DNA from: Morella rubra
Lineage: Eukaryota > Streptophyta > Magnoliopsida > Fagales > Myricaceae
Direction: 5' to 3'
Assembly: GCA_003952965.2 (NCBI GenBank)
Contig: CM025850.1
Location: forward strand, 25,117,751 to 25,181,750
Length of the DNA: 64,000 bases
Shown: piece by piece, positions 43,822 through 55,254 of the stretch
Numbering within the stretch: position 1 is the stretch's first letter
How the letters are laid out: each line of letters begins with the position of its first letter
Translations under genes and position numbers: made by a program
The notes under the pieces: generated by a model
The model's input: only the letters and a program-made list of their open reading frames with translations
What the model was told of the DNA's origin: nothing
Database searches by the model: none

Positions 43822-45103
43822 ATGAAGTCATTGAAAGAAGAAGTTCCTACACTAGAATTGAAGCCACTACCCGAGGACTTAAAGTACATTTTCTTGGGTC
43901 CAGCCGAAGGCACATTTCCGGTGGTAATTTCTTCTCATCTTACTTTGAAGCAAGAAGCCGAATTATTACAAGTGTTGAGAAAGCATCAGGGAGCGATGGG
44001 TTGGACCATTGCAGACATCAAAGGTATTGACCCTTCAAGTTGTAAGCATAACATTTTTCTAGAGGGAGAAGCGAGACCAGTTCGTGAGGTACAACGGAGA
44101 TTAAATCCCACCATGAAAGGGGTGGTGAAAAAAGAGGTGCTGAAATTGTTAGTTGTGGGCATCATTTATCCTATCTCTGACAACAAGTGGGTAAGCCTAA
44201 CACAGGTAGTTCCTAAAAAATCTGGTTTGACTGTTATTGAGAATGCGAGTGGAGAGTTAATCCCTATTAGAAAAGTAACGGGTTGGAGAATATGTATCGA
44301 CTACGGTAAGTTGAATTAGGTTAGTCGAAAATATCATTTCTTATTACCTTTCCTAGATCAGATACTCGAAAAAGTAGCTGGTAACGCTTTTTTATTGTTT
44401 TTTGGATGACTTTTCTGAATAATATCAAATTGCGATAGCACCAAAGGATTAAGAGAAGACCACCTTCACTTGTCCATTTGGTACTTATGCTTTTCATAGA
44501 ATGCATTTGGTTTATGTAATGCACCTACTACTTTTCAACTCTGTATGATGAGCATCTTTTCTGACATGTTAGATGATATGTATGAAGTTTTTATGAATGA
44601 TTTTTTTGTGTTTTGTAAATCTTTTGATATCTGTTTGAAAAATTTAACTGTTGTATTGAAAAGATGTGAAGAGAAAAATTTGTTGTTGAATTAGGAGAAA
44701 TGCTAGTTTATGGTCAGTAGTGGCTTGGTACTTGGTCATCTATTTTCTGAGCATGGTATAGAGGTTGACAGAGTCTAGATACAGCTGATTTCCTAATTAC
44801 CTGTCCCTAGGACAGTGAGGGATATCCGGTCTTTTCTTGTCCTTGCTGGCTTTTATAGGCGTTTCATTCAAGGTTTTAGTAGTATTTCTAAATCATTATG
44901 TACTTTATTGCAAAATGCTACTGCTTTCTTGTGGATTGATGAAGCCAACATGACAGTTGCACCCATTATGCAACCATCTCGATAGGACTTGCCTTTTGAA
45001 ATTATGACCTATGCTAGTGATTTCGCTCTTGGTGCCATTCTTGGCCAAAGAGTGGATAACATGCCTACTATCATTTATTATGCAAGTTGTACTTTAAATG
45101 ATG
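43822..45103 (+). pseudogene. Athila reverse transcriptase and start of RNase H, with altered active site
   Basis: The frame 43822-44319 reads KEEVPTLELKPLPEDLKYIF, GWTIADIKGIDPSSCKHNIF, RRLNPTMKGVVKKEVLKLL and WRICIDYGKLN before a TAG. Beyond it, in pieces, are the fingers and palm, then EVFMNDFFVF at about 44584-44613, where the conserved metal-binding pair DD of FMDDF is ND. KRCEEKNLLLN and VLGHLFSEHGIEVD follow. RNase H begins at about 45000 and is split by the Copia LTR at 45104. The N for D change alone would be expected to abolish activity. Confidence 0.88.
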
Positions 45104-46413
45104 TTTTGGTTTTTAGTCACAATCAATGTTTTGATGATAACAATAGAAGTAATTGAGATGTGAAGCAAAGCGGATCCAAAATGAGCACGAAGCGATCAAG
45201 CAACATCTTTTCAATGGAAGTGCTCTTAAAGTGAAAACTTAAGATGTTGGGTAATCTTTATAACTCTAACACTTCATCTTTAACAAAGATTTGAACCACA
45301 CATTAGCATATTTCTTCAAAACTTGCATGAAATTGTTTTACCACTTGTTTTGAAGATTTAAAAATGTTTTAAATGGCTTCAAAATATTCCAATTAAACTC
45401 TCAAACCTTTTATATACTTATGGGAAGTTAGTCTTTAAAATTGGGTATTTTAAGTTGTCAAAATCATGTTTTTAAAACAACGGATCATGTGCTTAAGTTG
45501 AGGGGGTCGACTGGCTGGTGAAGCGGTCGACCGGTCTTCAACTGCTTGGTATAGCGGTTGACCGGTCAATTTGAAAAATGAAGAAAGGAGCTGTTCTGAC
45601 CTCTAACATTATGATCGTTGGGTAACATAAACCTACAGGGGTCGACTGGCTCATGTAGCTATCAATTGGTTCGTCGTGAGTTTTTGACAGCTCGACTCCC
45701 AACGGCTATAAACAGGCTATTTTTCTTATGAGACCTATATAAAGCATTCTTACGCCTTTTAAAAGTTGCTGAACAACCAAAATCATTTTGCTAAAGCTAA
45801 GAGTGATCTAAAACCTTTCAATCCTTGTTCAAACATCATTCACACATAATCAACACTTTCACATCCTTGTTATTGTGTGAAGCCTAAGAGATAGAAATTT
45901 TTCATTGTAACTTCTACTCCATCAAGGGAGTTTTAGTGAGCATTTTCGTTCATCCCTATACACTTTTAAGAGAGTGATTCTCTTGTTTCCTTTTGGTGAA
46001 GAATTGTTCATCAAAAGAAGGAGTTTGGAGAGGTTTGTTTTCAAACTCATTCTTGAGGCTTGAAGAGGTATTTCTCAAGCTCAAGTGTAAGGAAAGCTCT
46101 CCTTTGGTTGAATGGAGCATAGTGGAGAATCCTCAAAGCTTGGCAAAGGAGCTTAAGGGGTGGATGTAGGCGGGTTTGCTGAACCACCTAAAAATCTTGT
46201 GTTTACTTCTTTTCCTTATCTCCTGACATTGTGCTACTAGTTTCTTGTTCTAAGTTTTATTCTCTATTTGAGTTGCAATATATATTCTTGTGTTTAATCT
46301 TTTATTGCAATCGTTTCTCTTTGTAAGACTGTAGCTAGCAAACACTTTCTAAAGGGTGAGTTTTGAAAACCAATTCACCCCCCTCTTGGGTTGCTTTAAT
46401 CCTAGGATTTACA
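45104..46413 (+). mobile_element. Solo Copia LTR nested in Athila, 5-bp target duplication
   Basis: A 1.3-kb sequence related to the LTR at 37838-39024. Shared parts are TTA(G/T)TCACAAT, AAACTG or TTGTTTTACC(A/G)CTTG, TATATAAAG, CCCCCTCTTGG and an end in ATT(T)ACA. It is flanked by TGATG at 45099-45103 and 46414-46418. The Athila RNase H reading resumes directly after it ([11 protein letters not shown] in one frame, corresponding to the usual [10 protein letters not shown] region). It contains GTCGACC/GGTCGACCGG-type words (about 45506-45560). No internal region is present, so it is the product of LTR-LTR recombination. Confidence 0.88.
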
Positions 46414-48005
46414 TGATGCTTAGAAAAACTATACCACCATCGAGAAAGAGTTATTAGCTGTGGTGTTTGCTTTAGATAAAATTCGTTCTTATATTATTGG
46501 GTCCCCTGCTATTATCTTTACTGACCACTCTACTTTGAAGTATTTGTTGGCAAAGAAGGACGCTAACCCCAGATTGATCCAATGGATTCTTCTTCTGCAA
46601 GAGTTCAACATTACCATTGGAGACTAAAAGAGAGTTGAAAATGTTGTAGTTGACCATCTTTCTCGCTTGCAGCTACTAGATGTATCTTTATCTCTACCTC
46701 CTTAAGTGATGATTTTCCTGACGAGCATCTTTTTGCTGTGTCATACACTCCTTGGTTTGCGGATATTGTAAATTACGTTATCACTGATCAGATGCCAGAG
46801 CATTGGGCAGCTCAGGACCAGCATAAGTTTATTGCAGAGGTAAGACACAATTATTTCGACAACTCTTACTTGTTTAAATATTGTGCTGATAAGTTGGTGC
46901 ATCGATGTATGCCTGATGGTAAGTTTACCTCTGTGATGCATTTTTGCCATAATGAAGTGTGTGGAGGCCACTTTGTTGCAAAGAAAACTATTTCAAAAAT
47001 TTTGGAAAGTGGCCTATACTGGCTGTGAGCCTTGTTAGAAAATTAGAAAAATTACAGCAAGAAATGAAATGCCTCTTTCCCCTATTTTAACTCTTGAAAT
47101 TTTTTATTGTTGGGAATTGATTTTATGGGACCCTTCCCAAATTCAATTGGGAACTCATACATTTTAGTTGCTGTAGATTATGTGTCAAAATGAGTGGAAG
47201 CCATACCTTTATAGGAAAAATGATCATAAGGTTGTCATCTGTTTTTTGAAAGAGTTGTTTGCACGTTTTGGCATGCCCAAAGCGATCATTAGAGATGGAG
47301 GTTAGAATTTTTGCAATAAACCTTTTGAGAAACTCTTGCAAAAATATGGTGTGACTCACAAGATCTCTACTCCATATCACTCCCAAACTAATGGTCAAGC
47401 TGAGTTGGCTAATAGAGAAATCAAGCTCATACTTAATAAAACGATCCGTCCTACTCAAAAGGATTGGTCTGAAAAATTGGTTGATGTTCTTTGGGCCTTA
47501 TAGGATTGCATTCAAAACTAATTTAGGGATGTCTCTTTACAGATTAGTTTATAGTAAGGCTTGTCATTTACCTGTTGAAATTCAACATCGTGCTTTATGG
47601 GCTATAAAATAGATTAACTTTTCACTTGATGCTGCCACAGACTTAAGAAAGTTGCAGATTTCTGAGATTGATGAAGCAAGGAGGGAAGCCTATGACAATG
47701 CTCGCTTGGCAAAGGAGCGGATGAAGTCGTTGCATGACAAGAAAATTAAAGACAAATAACTTCTCCCTAATCAGCGAGTGATTCTTTATAATTCTTGACT
47801 GCATCTTTTTTTCGGGAAGCTGAAGTCCCGATGGGGTGGCCCGTACATCATTAAAAAGATCCACTCTCATGGTGCGGTAGACATTGTCAATCCAAAGAAT
47901 TGCAATAGCTTCAAAGTCAATGGACAACGTCTCAAGCCATTTATGACTCCCTTTGAGCCAAATGAAGAGATCTTGCTTGTGCAAGACCCCAAGGGAGTCC
48001 TCTGA
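46414..48005 (+). pseudogene. Athila RNase H end and integrase, broken
   Basis: The RNase H end reads [20 protein letters not shown] and [20 protein letters not shown] (about 46461-46585). The integrase zinc domain shows HFCHNEVCGGHF (about 46939-46975) but then reads a stop after GLYWL at 47026. The core follows with [20 protein letters not shown] (about 47120), [29 protein letters not shown] (about 47370-47430) and the C-terminal GKLKSRWGGPYIIKKIHSHG (about 47810-47870). The frame ends at VQDPKGVL and TGA near 48003. Several stops and shifts interrupt it. Confidence 0.88.
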
Positions 48006-49087
48006 CCTTTCCCATTTGCTGTCTTTTTTTTTTCGTTTTATTTATTATTATTTGAATCCTTATTTTCTTTTTCTTTTGCACTTGTTGGCTGTGATTTTCT
48101 ATTTTTTTTCTATTGGTTTGCTTCTCTCTATGCGCATCTTTTCCATTTCTATTTTTACTTTCACATTGAGGATAATGTTTCATTCCGTTGGGGGGAGCAA
48201 GTTCCATCAAACTCACATGTACTAATTTCACTTGACTATGCTTATTTGAACATTCCTCAATTCACGTTTTTGTATGACTCTGAGTAGGTTTGTGAAAGGC
48301 ATTTGATATAGGGACAAGTTAGGAGCAAGTATTCAACTGATATCACTTGTTTGGACTCCTACAATATGCCTTATGTGAATCAAGATTTTGAATTGAGAAT
48401 GAACCTGCTTGACATTTTTGCATCTTACTCTAGCACACTTCACTTAGATAATTTGGTCAGTTCAATTTTGAGCACAAACTCAGGATTGCTTTTGACATTT
48501 AGGTGAATGAGATTTTGAGAAGTAGATAAGCGGTAGAGCTACTAAATCACTATCAAAAAAGAAAAAGAAAAAAAAAAAGAAAGGGAAAACAGAAAAAAAA
48601 GATGAAGAAAAAAAAAGAGAGGAAAGTTGTGCAGATGATTGTGATGACAGACTTAAGTCGATGAACTCGAGTGTTGGGGTGGAAACAGTTACCTAAGCAT
48701 TGGGAGCTAAAGAATAGCTTTGAATTAATAGTGCTATGCATGAAAACTGTCATTCCCATAGGTTTTGGAGCATGCTAGGGTCCTTTATCGGACACTAATC
48801 CTAAGACTTGTCACTCTTGTGATGTCATTCACTCTTTTATCTTGAGTATTTCCCAATACCCACATAGAACTGATCTCTTTATCTCTATGAAATGCTTGTC
48901 TGCTTGTTGAGAACTATTTGAAAATGCAAGTGTGCTCAAAAATCTGTTTCCTGACTTCATAATAAGTTGTGGTATTTGAGTTTGAATGGTAGTCGATGTT
49001 AGTTGAGCTTTTGTTCATGGGATGTGTCTAGCTCATTGTCTTTCACTTTCTTCGCTAAGAGACTAGCAAAAAGTTAGCTGGAGGGTG
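48006..49087 (+). other. Athila 3' non-coding region
   Basis: No envelope-like or other frame is recognised. It contains an A/G-rich block at about 48556-48635. It ends with a purine-rich tract (about 49077-49087) next to the 3' LTR, which would serve as the plus-strand primer. Confidence 0.75.
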
Positions 49088-49776
49088 TGATTGAGTTAGA
49101 ATATTGCATGTTGAGTAAATCTAAAATTAATATAATATTAATTGTTTAATGTTTTAAATATGGTTTTAGATGAAAAAATGGTTAAGAGGCATAAATCTAA
49201 GTTGTGCATTTAATTTTTGAATTTTTATGACTTTAGATTTAATTTATTGCACATGCAATTTTCTCATTTTTAGCTTGTCTGTACTTTAGTTATATCATGT
49301 CTAGACACATTTAAAAATAATTATTTTTATCATTTGCACTATATTATTGTCATTGTAATTATTTTATAAATTTAATTTTATCACGTGATGCCATAAACTA
49401 ATTAAGTATTTTTGTGTAGGGTGACAAAATTAATCGCTTTTTGGACTCGCAGACAATAAGAGCAGTTTACTGGAACACATGGCAAAGCAAGAAGGATTTA
49501 TTAATGGCAATGCTGTAATTCTATGAAGAAATAAGAGACTAAATCTCAACCATCTATCTCTCTTTTCACTCTCCTTTTCTTAACCTAGCATCTTATTCTC
49601 CCCCTTTCTACTTTTTCTAACCTAGCCTCATTTTCCTATTTTCTCTCTTTCTCTCTCCCTTTTTCTTCTCTCCTTGGCCGACTCTTCTCCCTATTTATTC
49701 TCTCTCTTTTTTTTTTTCTTTTTCAAAGACACTTGCCATCTCTCTCTACCTCTTTATTTTATTTTGCAGCACTTCT
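49088..49776 (+). repeat. Athila 3' LTR, truncated
   Basis: It matches the first 680 or so bases of 39186-40899 (for example TAGAATATTGCATGTTGAGT and ACTAAATCTCA(G/A)CCATC). Similarity ends at TTTTGCAGCACTT, about 49776, and unrelated sequence follows. The truncation removes the rest of the LTR and the downstream target duplication. Confidence 0.92.
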
Positions 49777-51149
49777 GAAATTTGAATATAGTACTCTTTC
49801 TAGCTCTTCCAAGGTGATTCTCAACACTGGATTCATTGCTCTGCGGTTTTAGGAGGATGGAGACAATGAAAGCCCATTCTCTAGGCTTTGTGTTTCATTC
49901 TGGGTAAAATAATTCACACATCCATAGGTTTGTCATACGCTATTTGAGGCAATTTTTCCTGCCAAACTTTGCCGCCAAACTTTTGACCTCGTTTTGACAA
50001 ACCATGTTATTCTGGACGATATAAAACAAGAACACGATACTGTGCTCTTCAGCTACACGAAGATGTTTGACTATATCTGAAATGAACATTATATCCGAGA
50101 CCAACATTATACGTTCGGACTGTATACATTATTATCGTATGGACCTGGTTGAGATTAATACGACATTGTTTTCTTAAATCATACCTTACCATTTTATCCA
50201 CGAAAACTCTTTTGATTTAATAACATGTCATCCAAACGGGTAATATAAGTGTCCAAACGGTGACTTGAGGACTTATTTTTGACGTGATCTTAGTTAATGA
50301 TCATTATAAACGTAATCATGTGATGTGTATGTTTATAAGCTTATGTGAGGTAAATCTTAAACAAAGACAACCAAGACCATTGCGATGATTATCCTGACTG
50401 TGGTCTTGATCACTATGATCAAACGGCGGATGATGATTACCATTATGAGCGTGCAAACATCTGATGATCTGTGATTATCGATGCTCGATCAGTAGGTCAC
50501 TTTCTCGGGAGTACTTACTGATAATGCTATTACCTCTCAATTTGGGCTTTTGCTTGTAACGCTTGTAAGATCTCTATGAATTCCAAATGTATAGTTAATA
50601 TAATTATATCTGGACTTTTGCTGTTAAATTTCTAAATAAATATCAAAGGTCCTAAACAAATGTGTTTAATAACTACATAAATAAAATAAAATATTCAAAA
50701 ACAAGTCTCAAACGTCATAAATAAATATCAGATATAAACAAACGTAACGTCACAAAACATAATCAAATGTAAAGAAATCATGCTGCTGGGTAAAGCCAAT
50801 CAGGTACTCCTAGGGCATCTCACATGGGCTCAAACTGGTCCTCTAAATCACCCGTTTGGACGGATATGGTAGCGTGTGCATGGTATAGCTGTTTCCAATC
50901 GAAGTCTGTGTTATGCACATGCCAAACATGTGTTTGATGCGTCACAAATTTGTGACAGGTGTGGTGTTCGTCACCTAAGAACCGTTTGAACGTTTATTAT
51001 TTATGTCCGAACGAACGTAATGTTCCACAGCCACGAGCTAATAGTTTCAATAATGGAATTTAAATTTCATCACTGAATTGTGTTATTTAGTGACAGAGTT
51101 CAATTTGTCACTCAAATTTTCATTACTAAAAACTAAAATTCTTGTAGTG
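49777..51149. mobile_element. Right-hand end of a second CACTA element
   Basis: The terminus TAAAATTCTTGTAGTG at 51134-51149 is the reverse complement of CACTACAAGAATTTTA, the classical CACTA end. Inside it are TTTAGTGACAGAG, TTGTCACTC and TTCATTACTAAAAAC repeats. From 50100 to 51020 the words CCAAACGG, CGTTTGGACGG, TTCGGAC and CCGAACGAACG recur as candidate subterminal motifs. No gene is seen. The left end was not found; the TNPA-like coiled coil at 37609-37838 probably belongs to the same element, with the Copia and Athila insertions in between. Confidence 0.7.
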
Positions 51150-51428
51150 TCATGAGCACTTGTCAAACTTTAACTTGGCTGTACCTGAGATTTTACCCCT
51201 TCTGAGGTACTTTTGAACGTTACGTTTAAAGCAAGTGTCGATGTTTTGATTTGAAAAAAAAAAAAGCGCATGTACTCCTCTCAAATAATTTTTTTTTTTT
51301 GGAAAGAAAAGCCAGCTGAATATATTCCGTAACGTCATAGTACAAGAAAAGAAGTTTCTAAAGCAGGTTTAGTGCTCAATATTAAATGCGTAAGTGAAGG
51401 TGAAATTACTGGAAACAATAAATTTAAA
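51150..51428. other. Non-coding spacer
   Basis: It contains an A12 run (about 51254-51265) and a T-rich run (about 51288-51300). Nothing else is recognised. Confidence 0.6.
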
Positions 51429-51930
51429 GGGGTAAAGTCATAGTTAATCTTTTATATTTGGACAAAAATCAAACAGTTACCCCTAACTTTCAATCTCATA
51501 ATTTACACTCGTAACTTTTAAAATCTATCAATCTTCGCTTCCATCTAAATCAGATGACAAAGTATAAAAAATGACTAAAATACCCCTCAAATAAAAATAC
51601 TAAAAATATTTAAAAAATTCAATAAAATAAAAAATTATATTTTAAAAAAATTTATTTATTAAATAAAACTATTGAAACTCTATTTCAAGAGTACATTTAT
51701 TTTTAATTTATTTCTTAAATTTTTATTATTTTTATTTATTTATTAAAATTTAGACTTGGAGGGGCATTTGAGTTATTTTGCATGATTTTCCGTCTAATTT
51801 AACGCATGATTTAGACAGGGGGCGAAAATTAATAAGTTTTGGAAGTTATGGTCTCAAATTGTGGGATTGAAAGTTAAGGGTAATTATTTGATTTTTGCCC
51901 AAACATAGAGGCTAACTATGACTTTACCCC
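51429..51930. mobile_element. Mutator-type MITE, perfect 9-bp target duplication
   Basis: The left end GGGGTAAAGTCATAGTTAAT is mirrored by the right end, whose reverse complement is GGGGTAAAGTCATAGTTAGC. Arms remain complementary through AAATCAAA(C/T)AGTTACCC and TAACTTTCAATC. Identical AAATTTAAA flanks lie at 51420-51428 and 51931-51939. The middle (about 51590-51760) is very AT-rich. It encodes no protein. A hairpin transcript could be a small-RNA source. Confidence 0.94.
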
Positions 51931-51977
51931 AAATTTAAACTTGTCGGTTTTGTTTTTTTGTCACTTACAAAATCAAA

Positions 51978-52197
51978 CTCTAGACCACCAAGAGTGGTGG
52001 TCTAGTGGTGTGTAGGCTATGCCTAAGACTTAGAGTTTTGCCAACGAAAGTTCGAATTACAGTAGTCTCATTATGCTCTCGTGGTCTCTACGTTATGTGA
52101 AATTCTCGAGTTTAAGTGATGGTAGGTTTAGACTTGGCTTCATGATGGTCCTTCCCATGTGAGGCTTTTTTATTCAGCAAAAGAAAAAAAAAAAAAC
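51978..52197 (+). mobile_element. tRNA-derived SINE (Au-like)
   Basis: A Pol III box A-like segment, GTGGTCTAGTGGTG (51997-52010), is followed about 40 bp later by a box B-like segment, AGTTCGAATTAC (about 52049-52060). The body ends in an A-rich tail at about 52178-52196. A length of about 220 bp and this layout fit plant SINEs; the ACCACCAAGAGTGGTGGTCT start is what I recall for the Au-SINE family or a relative. No obvious target duplication was found. It is located 0.3 kb past the 3' end of the BAHD pseudogene. Confidence 0.75.
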
Positions 52198-52518
52198 TCC
52201 CCGATAATAGATTTTGTTGAGCCCAAATTTGATAATGGTTATCTTCTGCATGAGATTATCGTTTACTAACAAAAAAAAACATAAAAGTCACCTTGATAAT
52301 CACACAAATGACATAATAATAATATTATAACAGTATTACATGCATCAACATCGTCAAACGCTAATTTTAAGCATGAGTGTACTGAATTCTCCATGGAAGA
52401 GAACTATCGACGGCTTCATGCTATGTTATTCAAGTACACAACTAAACAGAACTTGGGATACAGATCACCAGAGCCATCTCGAACCCGTCACAAATTGGCC
52501 GACCCTGGAAATGGCTTC
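52198..52518. other. 3' flank of the BAHD pseudogene
   Basis: Non-coding. This would contain the 3' untranslated region on the - strand, but no clear polyadenylation signal was recognised. Confidence 0.5.
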
Positions 52519-53887
52519 TTAAGCGTGCATATCCTGATAGAAGAACTTCTTAAAAGAATCCATGTATTCTGCTTGTAGACGAAGGGCTATAATGAGAGAT
52601 CCATCATCCTCAGGGCTTGGCATGATGAATGACTTCCCATCAGTGTTCAATACCCCTGGACCAACGTATGTAGGCTTTCCCCACCCAAAGTCTGCTGCAT
52701 AAAACGGTAAATTCATCCAGCTACCAATACTTATGTTGGGATTTCCTAAGAAAGGTGCTTCTGAATATCCCCTGATGTGGATGTTGTTCCTCAACGGACT
52801 CACGTCCTCTTGGCTTGTTATAAAATCAAGAGCAGATCTTATGTACTCATCTGTCATTTTCTCTTTGGCTTCCCTTATTATTCTAGCAGCATACCACAAT
52901 GGCTTGGACAAGAGGTCACCACAGAGACATGGCGAAGTCACGGCACCGACAACTGCATTGCCAAAATATCCACGAGGGAGAGGCGGTTTTAACCGGTGCG
53001 AATCTCAACTCCGATACGAACTCTTGTTGCTTGATGGTCATTGCTGCCACGTACCTTACATGCGCACCTCCACATGTGGCTGGAGATAGCCTCGTATTTG
53101 GTTCGGGGTCGTGTCATCAGCATGTTTTGATCTGGGAGCTCAGTTGCTTCCTTTACTAATCCTTCAATTTGCTCTTTGGTAATTCTCTGTAAGGTAACCG
53201 TGGTTTCCTTTCTTTGCTCTGCCTTCGCGTCTGAGCAACCTATTATGAGTGGTGGCTTCGTGAACTCTATATGATCAAAGCGCGGAGGCCTAAGGGGTTC
53301 ATGGGATCGTAAGACAGTTCGATCATGAAACGGCATCTCATCATCCCTCAAATCATCTCCCCGAGCTAACTTGGCCCATGAGTTGAGGAAGTTAACGCAA
53401 CCTATTCCGTCAGAAACAGTGTGGGATATGGCTGTTCCGACACAAACCCCGCCACAGCGAAATCTCGTCAGTTGCACCAGCAGTAGGGGCCACTTCTCAA
53501 TTGGAGTGCTATAATCAATCTTGGGGACAAGATTTTCGACTACATCAGTAGGTGCAAAGTCACCAAGTTCCTCCAATTCAGCATCAGAGTAAGCCTCGAA
53601 GAGTTGCGCTCCACAGCATTACAAACAAGTTCTAGTCGGCTGCCTTTGATCCAGCGTAGTCAGCCGGCTAGTGGATAGTAATGAACCAATGCACGACTCA
53701 GTGACGTTGTGATGACCTCCATTGAAAATGGCACCGTACCGGTATTCGTCTCGTCAGTGGATTTGTAGACCATGATAAGGGGTGCGTGAGTCCACTGCAT
53801 CAGTTGGTCGCTTTCGGATAGCCATAATATGCCGCTTGGAGTCGGCTCGCTAGGGACGACGATGGAAGCAGACTTGATGGAAATCAT
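52519..53887 (-). pseudogene. BAHD acyltransferase, spermidine hydroxycinnamoyl transferase-like, near full length
   Basis: BAHD enzymes transfer acyl groups from CoA thioesters to alcohols or amines; this one resembles the hydroxycinnamoyl transferases that acylate spermidine. On the - strand from an ATG at 53887 it begins MISIKSASIVVPSEPTPSG, with HYYPLAG at about 53660. The catalytic HTVSDG (HxxxD) lies at about 53408-53423, and LPFYAADFGWGKP, including the structural DFGWG motif, at about 52678-52710. The stop is at 52519. Three lesions break it: a TGA after HYYPLAG (53660), a missing base near 53615 after LVCNAV, and a frame slip near 52992 before PLPRGYFGNAVVG. Total span is about 456 codons, normal for the family, with no intron. 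Acyl acceptor specificity is inferred, not seen. Confidence 0.93.
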
Positions 53888-55254
53888 TTTTGGTTCAGAT
53901 CTATGTATATCCGTTACAAGGCTGCGTATGTTTCGCTAAATAACGCTGTGGTTGGGGGGATTTCTCTTTCTTTTTCTTTTTTTTTCCCAGTACGTCACGT
54001 GTAGTCCACATCAAGGAGTCTTGCAAAGTAATGTCCGTAGTGACGCATTACTGGCGCGCATCTTTTTAAGCTGGTCCGGAGATAGTGGTGGGTACTTTTC
54101 TCGTTTACATCACACACGTTCTCATCTATTCAAGTGCAAAAAAACCAAGTAGGGAAGTCGTGGTTCAATTTATATATGTTGGCGTTCCTTCCAAACTAGA
54201 GAGTTATGGAGGGTTTATGATCTAATTCTTTCTCGATCAAGGCTTGTTATATTTGTGTTGCTGTGAATCATCTGACGGTTCAAACCCTGCAATAATCATT
54301 CTATTGAATATTCTATAACGAGTGGAAATTCTTATCTTTTAATCATTTTTAAAGGAAAATTAGTCTATCTTATAATCACGTTCGAAAAAAAGTTAGTTAC
54401 ATTTATCGGTCTCCTTATATTATGTTTGATTAAAAAAAGTTAAAAATACCAATAAAGGATATCTTTAACTTGAAAATAGCCTATGATAGCAAGTATATAT
54501 TATATGTTAAGAGCTACATAATTATGTGATTTAGAGTGATAATTGAGCAGGAGCATACATAGATAGTCCTAGTTTTTATCTCGGATCCCAGCAACCATCT
54601 TTTGCAGCTTATTTCTTTGTGGCATTTTTTTTTTCCTTGTTTAGCTATTTTCATAAGCAATACTTTTAGTTAGATTTTTAATTGATATTTCAATAGCTTA
54701 TAATTTTTTTTATTTTCTTTTAAGCTTTTATAAATAACAAAACTTTAAGTTATTTTTTTTTTTTATTTTTTTGTCCAAAATTTGCAAAGTTTTTTTTTTT
54801 TTATTTCCTGAGATTTATGTAAGGCTTTGCAAGGAAAAGATAAGCACTAACTTTGTCAGCAGGTTAGGGTTAGGTTTTTAACTCTGATCCTTCGTTCTAA
54901 AATTTGAATGAGCTTATGATATAAATTAATTAATAATTATTTTCTTTTAAGTATGTGAGTTGAGTTAATATTTACACTTTATGTAAATGAATCAAAATTT
55001 ATATTTTTTCTCGTTATTTTTTGAAACATTTAAAGTTCATTTACCATCACATGTTTTTTAAATATCTTAAATTTGTTTAATTGCATGCATGTCATTTCAT
55101 TCACCCGTTTTTGGCATATCTAAGGTCACTTCAAGGGAGTCAGATATTATTTTAGTCTTTCTTTGAGCTATCTTATTCTCTATCTCGTGTGTTCTAAGTT
55201 CATGATTGCTTTCCGTCTATTCGTATCAAAAAGGACAAGAAGATACTGTAACAA
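53888..55254. other. Intergenic, upstream of the BAHD pseudogene
   Basis: AT-rich sequence with T-rich runs (about 53968-53987, 54628-54640, 54749-54762, 54786-54801). No TATA box or other promoter element of the BAHD gene could be singled out, and no other gene is seen. Confidence 0.55.

Larger units (their letters stand above)
39186..49776 (+). mobile_element. Athila-type Ty3/Gypsy LTR retrotransposon, 3' LTR truncated
   Basis: The 5' LTR is at 39186-40899. The primer-binding site TGGCGCCGTTGCTGGAG (40906-40922) is the type complementary to Asp tRNA that is usual for Athila/Tat elements. Gag, protease, reverse transcriptase, RNase H and integrase follow on the + strand, and a purine-rich stretch (GCTGGAGGGTG) lies immediately before the 3' LTR at 49088. 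The 3' LTR stops at about 49776 after 689 bp. Diagnostic Athila motifs include ITLRSGKEV, YPQRLAAGQKNKY, DLGSSVNLLPFSIYEQLGL and GWRICIDYGKLN. All frames are broken. A Copia solo LTR interrupts RNase H at 45104. Confidence 0.93.

Noticed and set aside
51990..52062. tRNA gene candidate
   Set aside because: Box A and box B are present but the sequence cannot form a cloverleaf and ends in an A tail, so it is a SINE rather than a tRNA gene.
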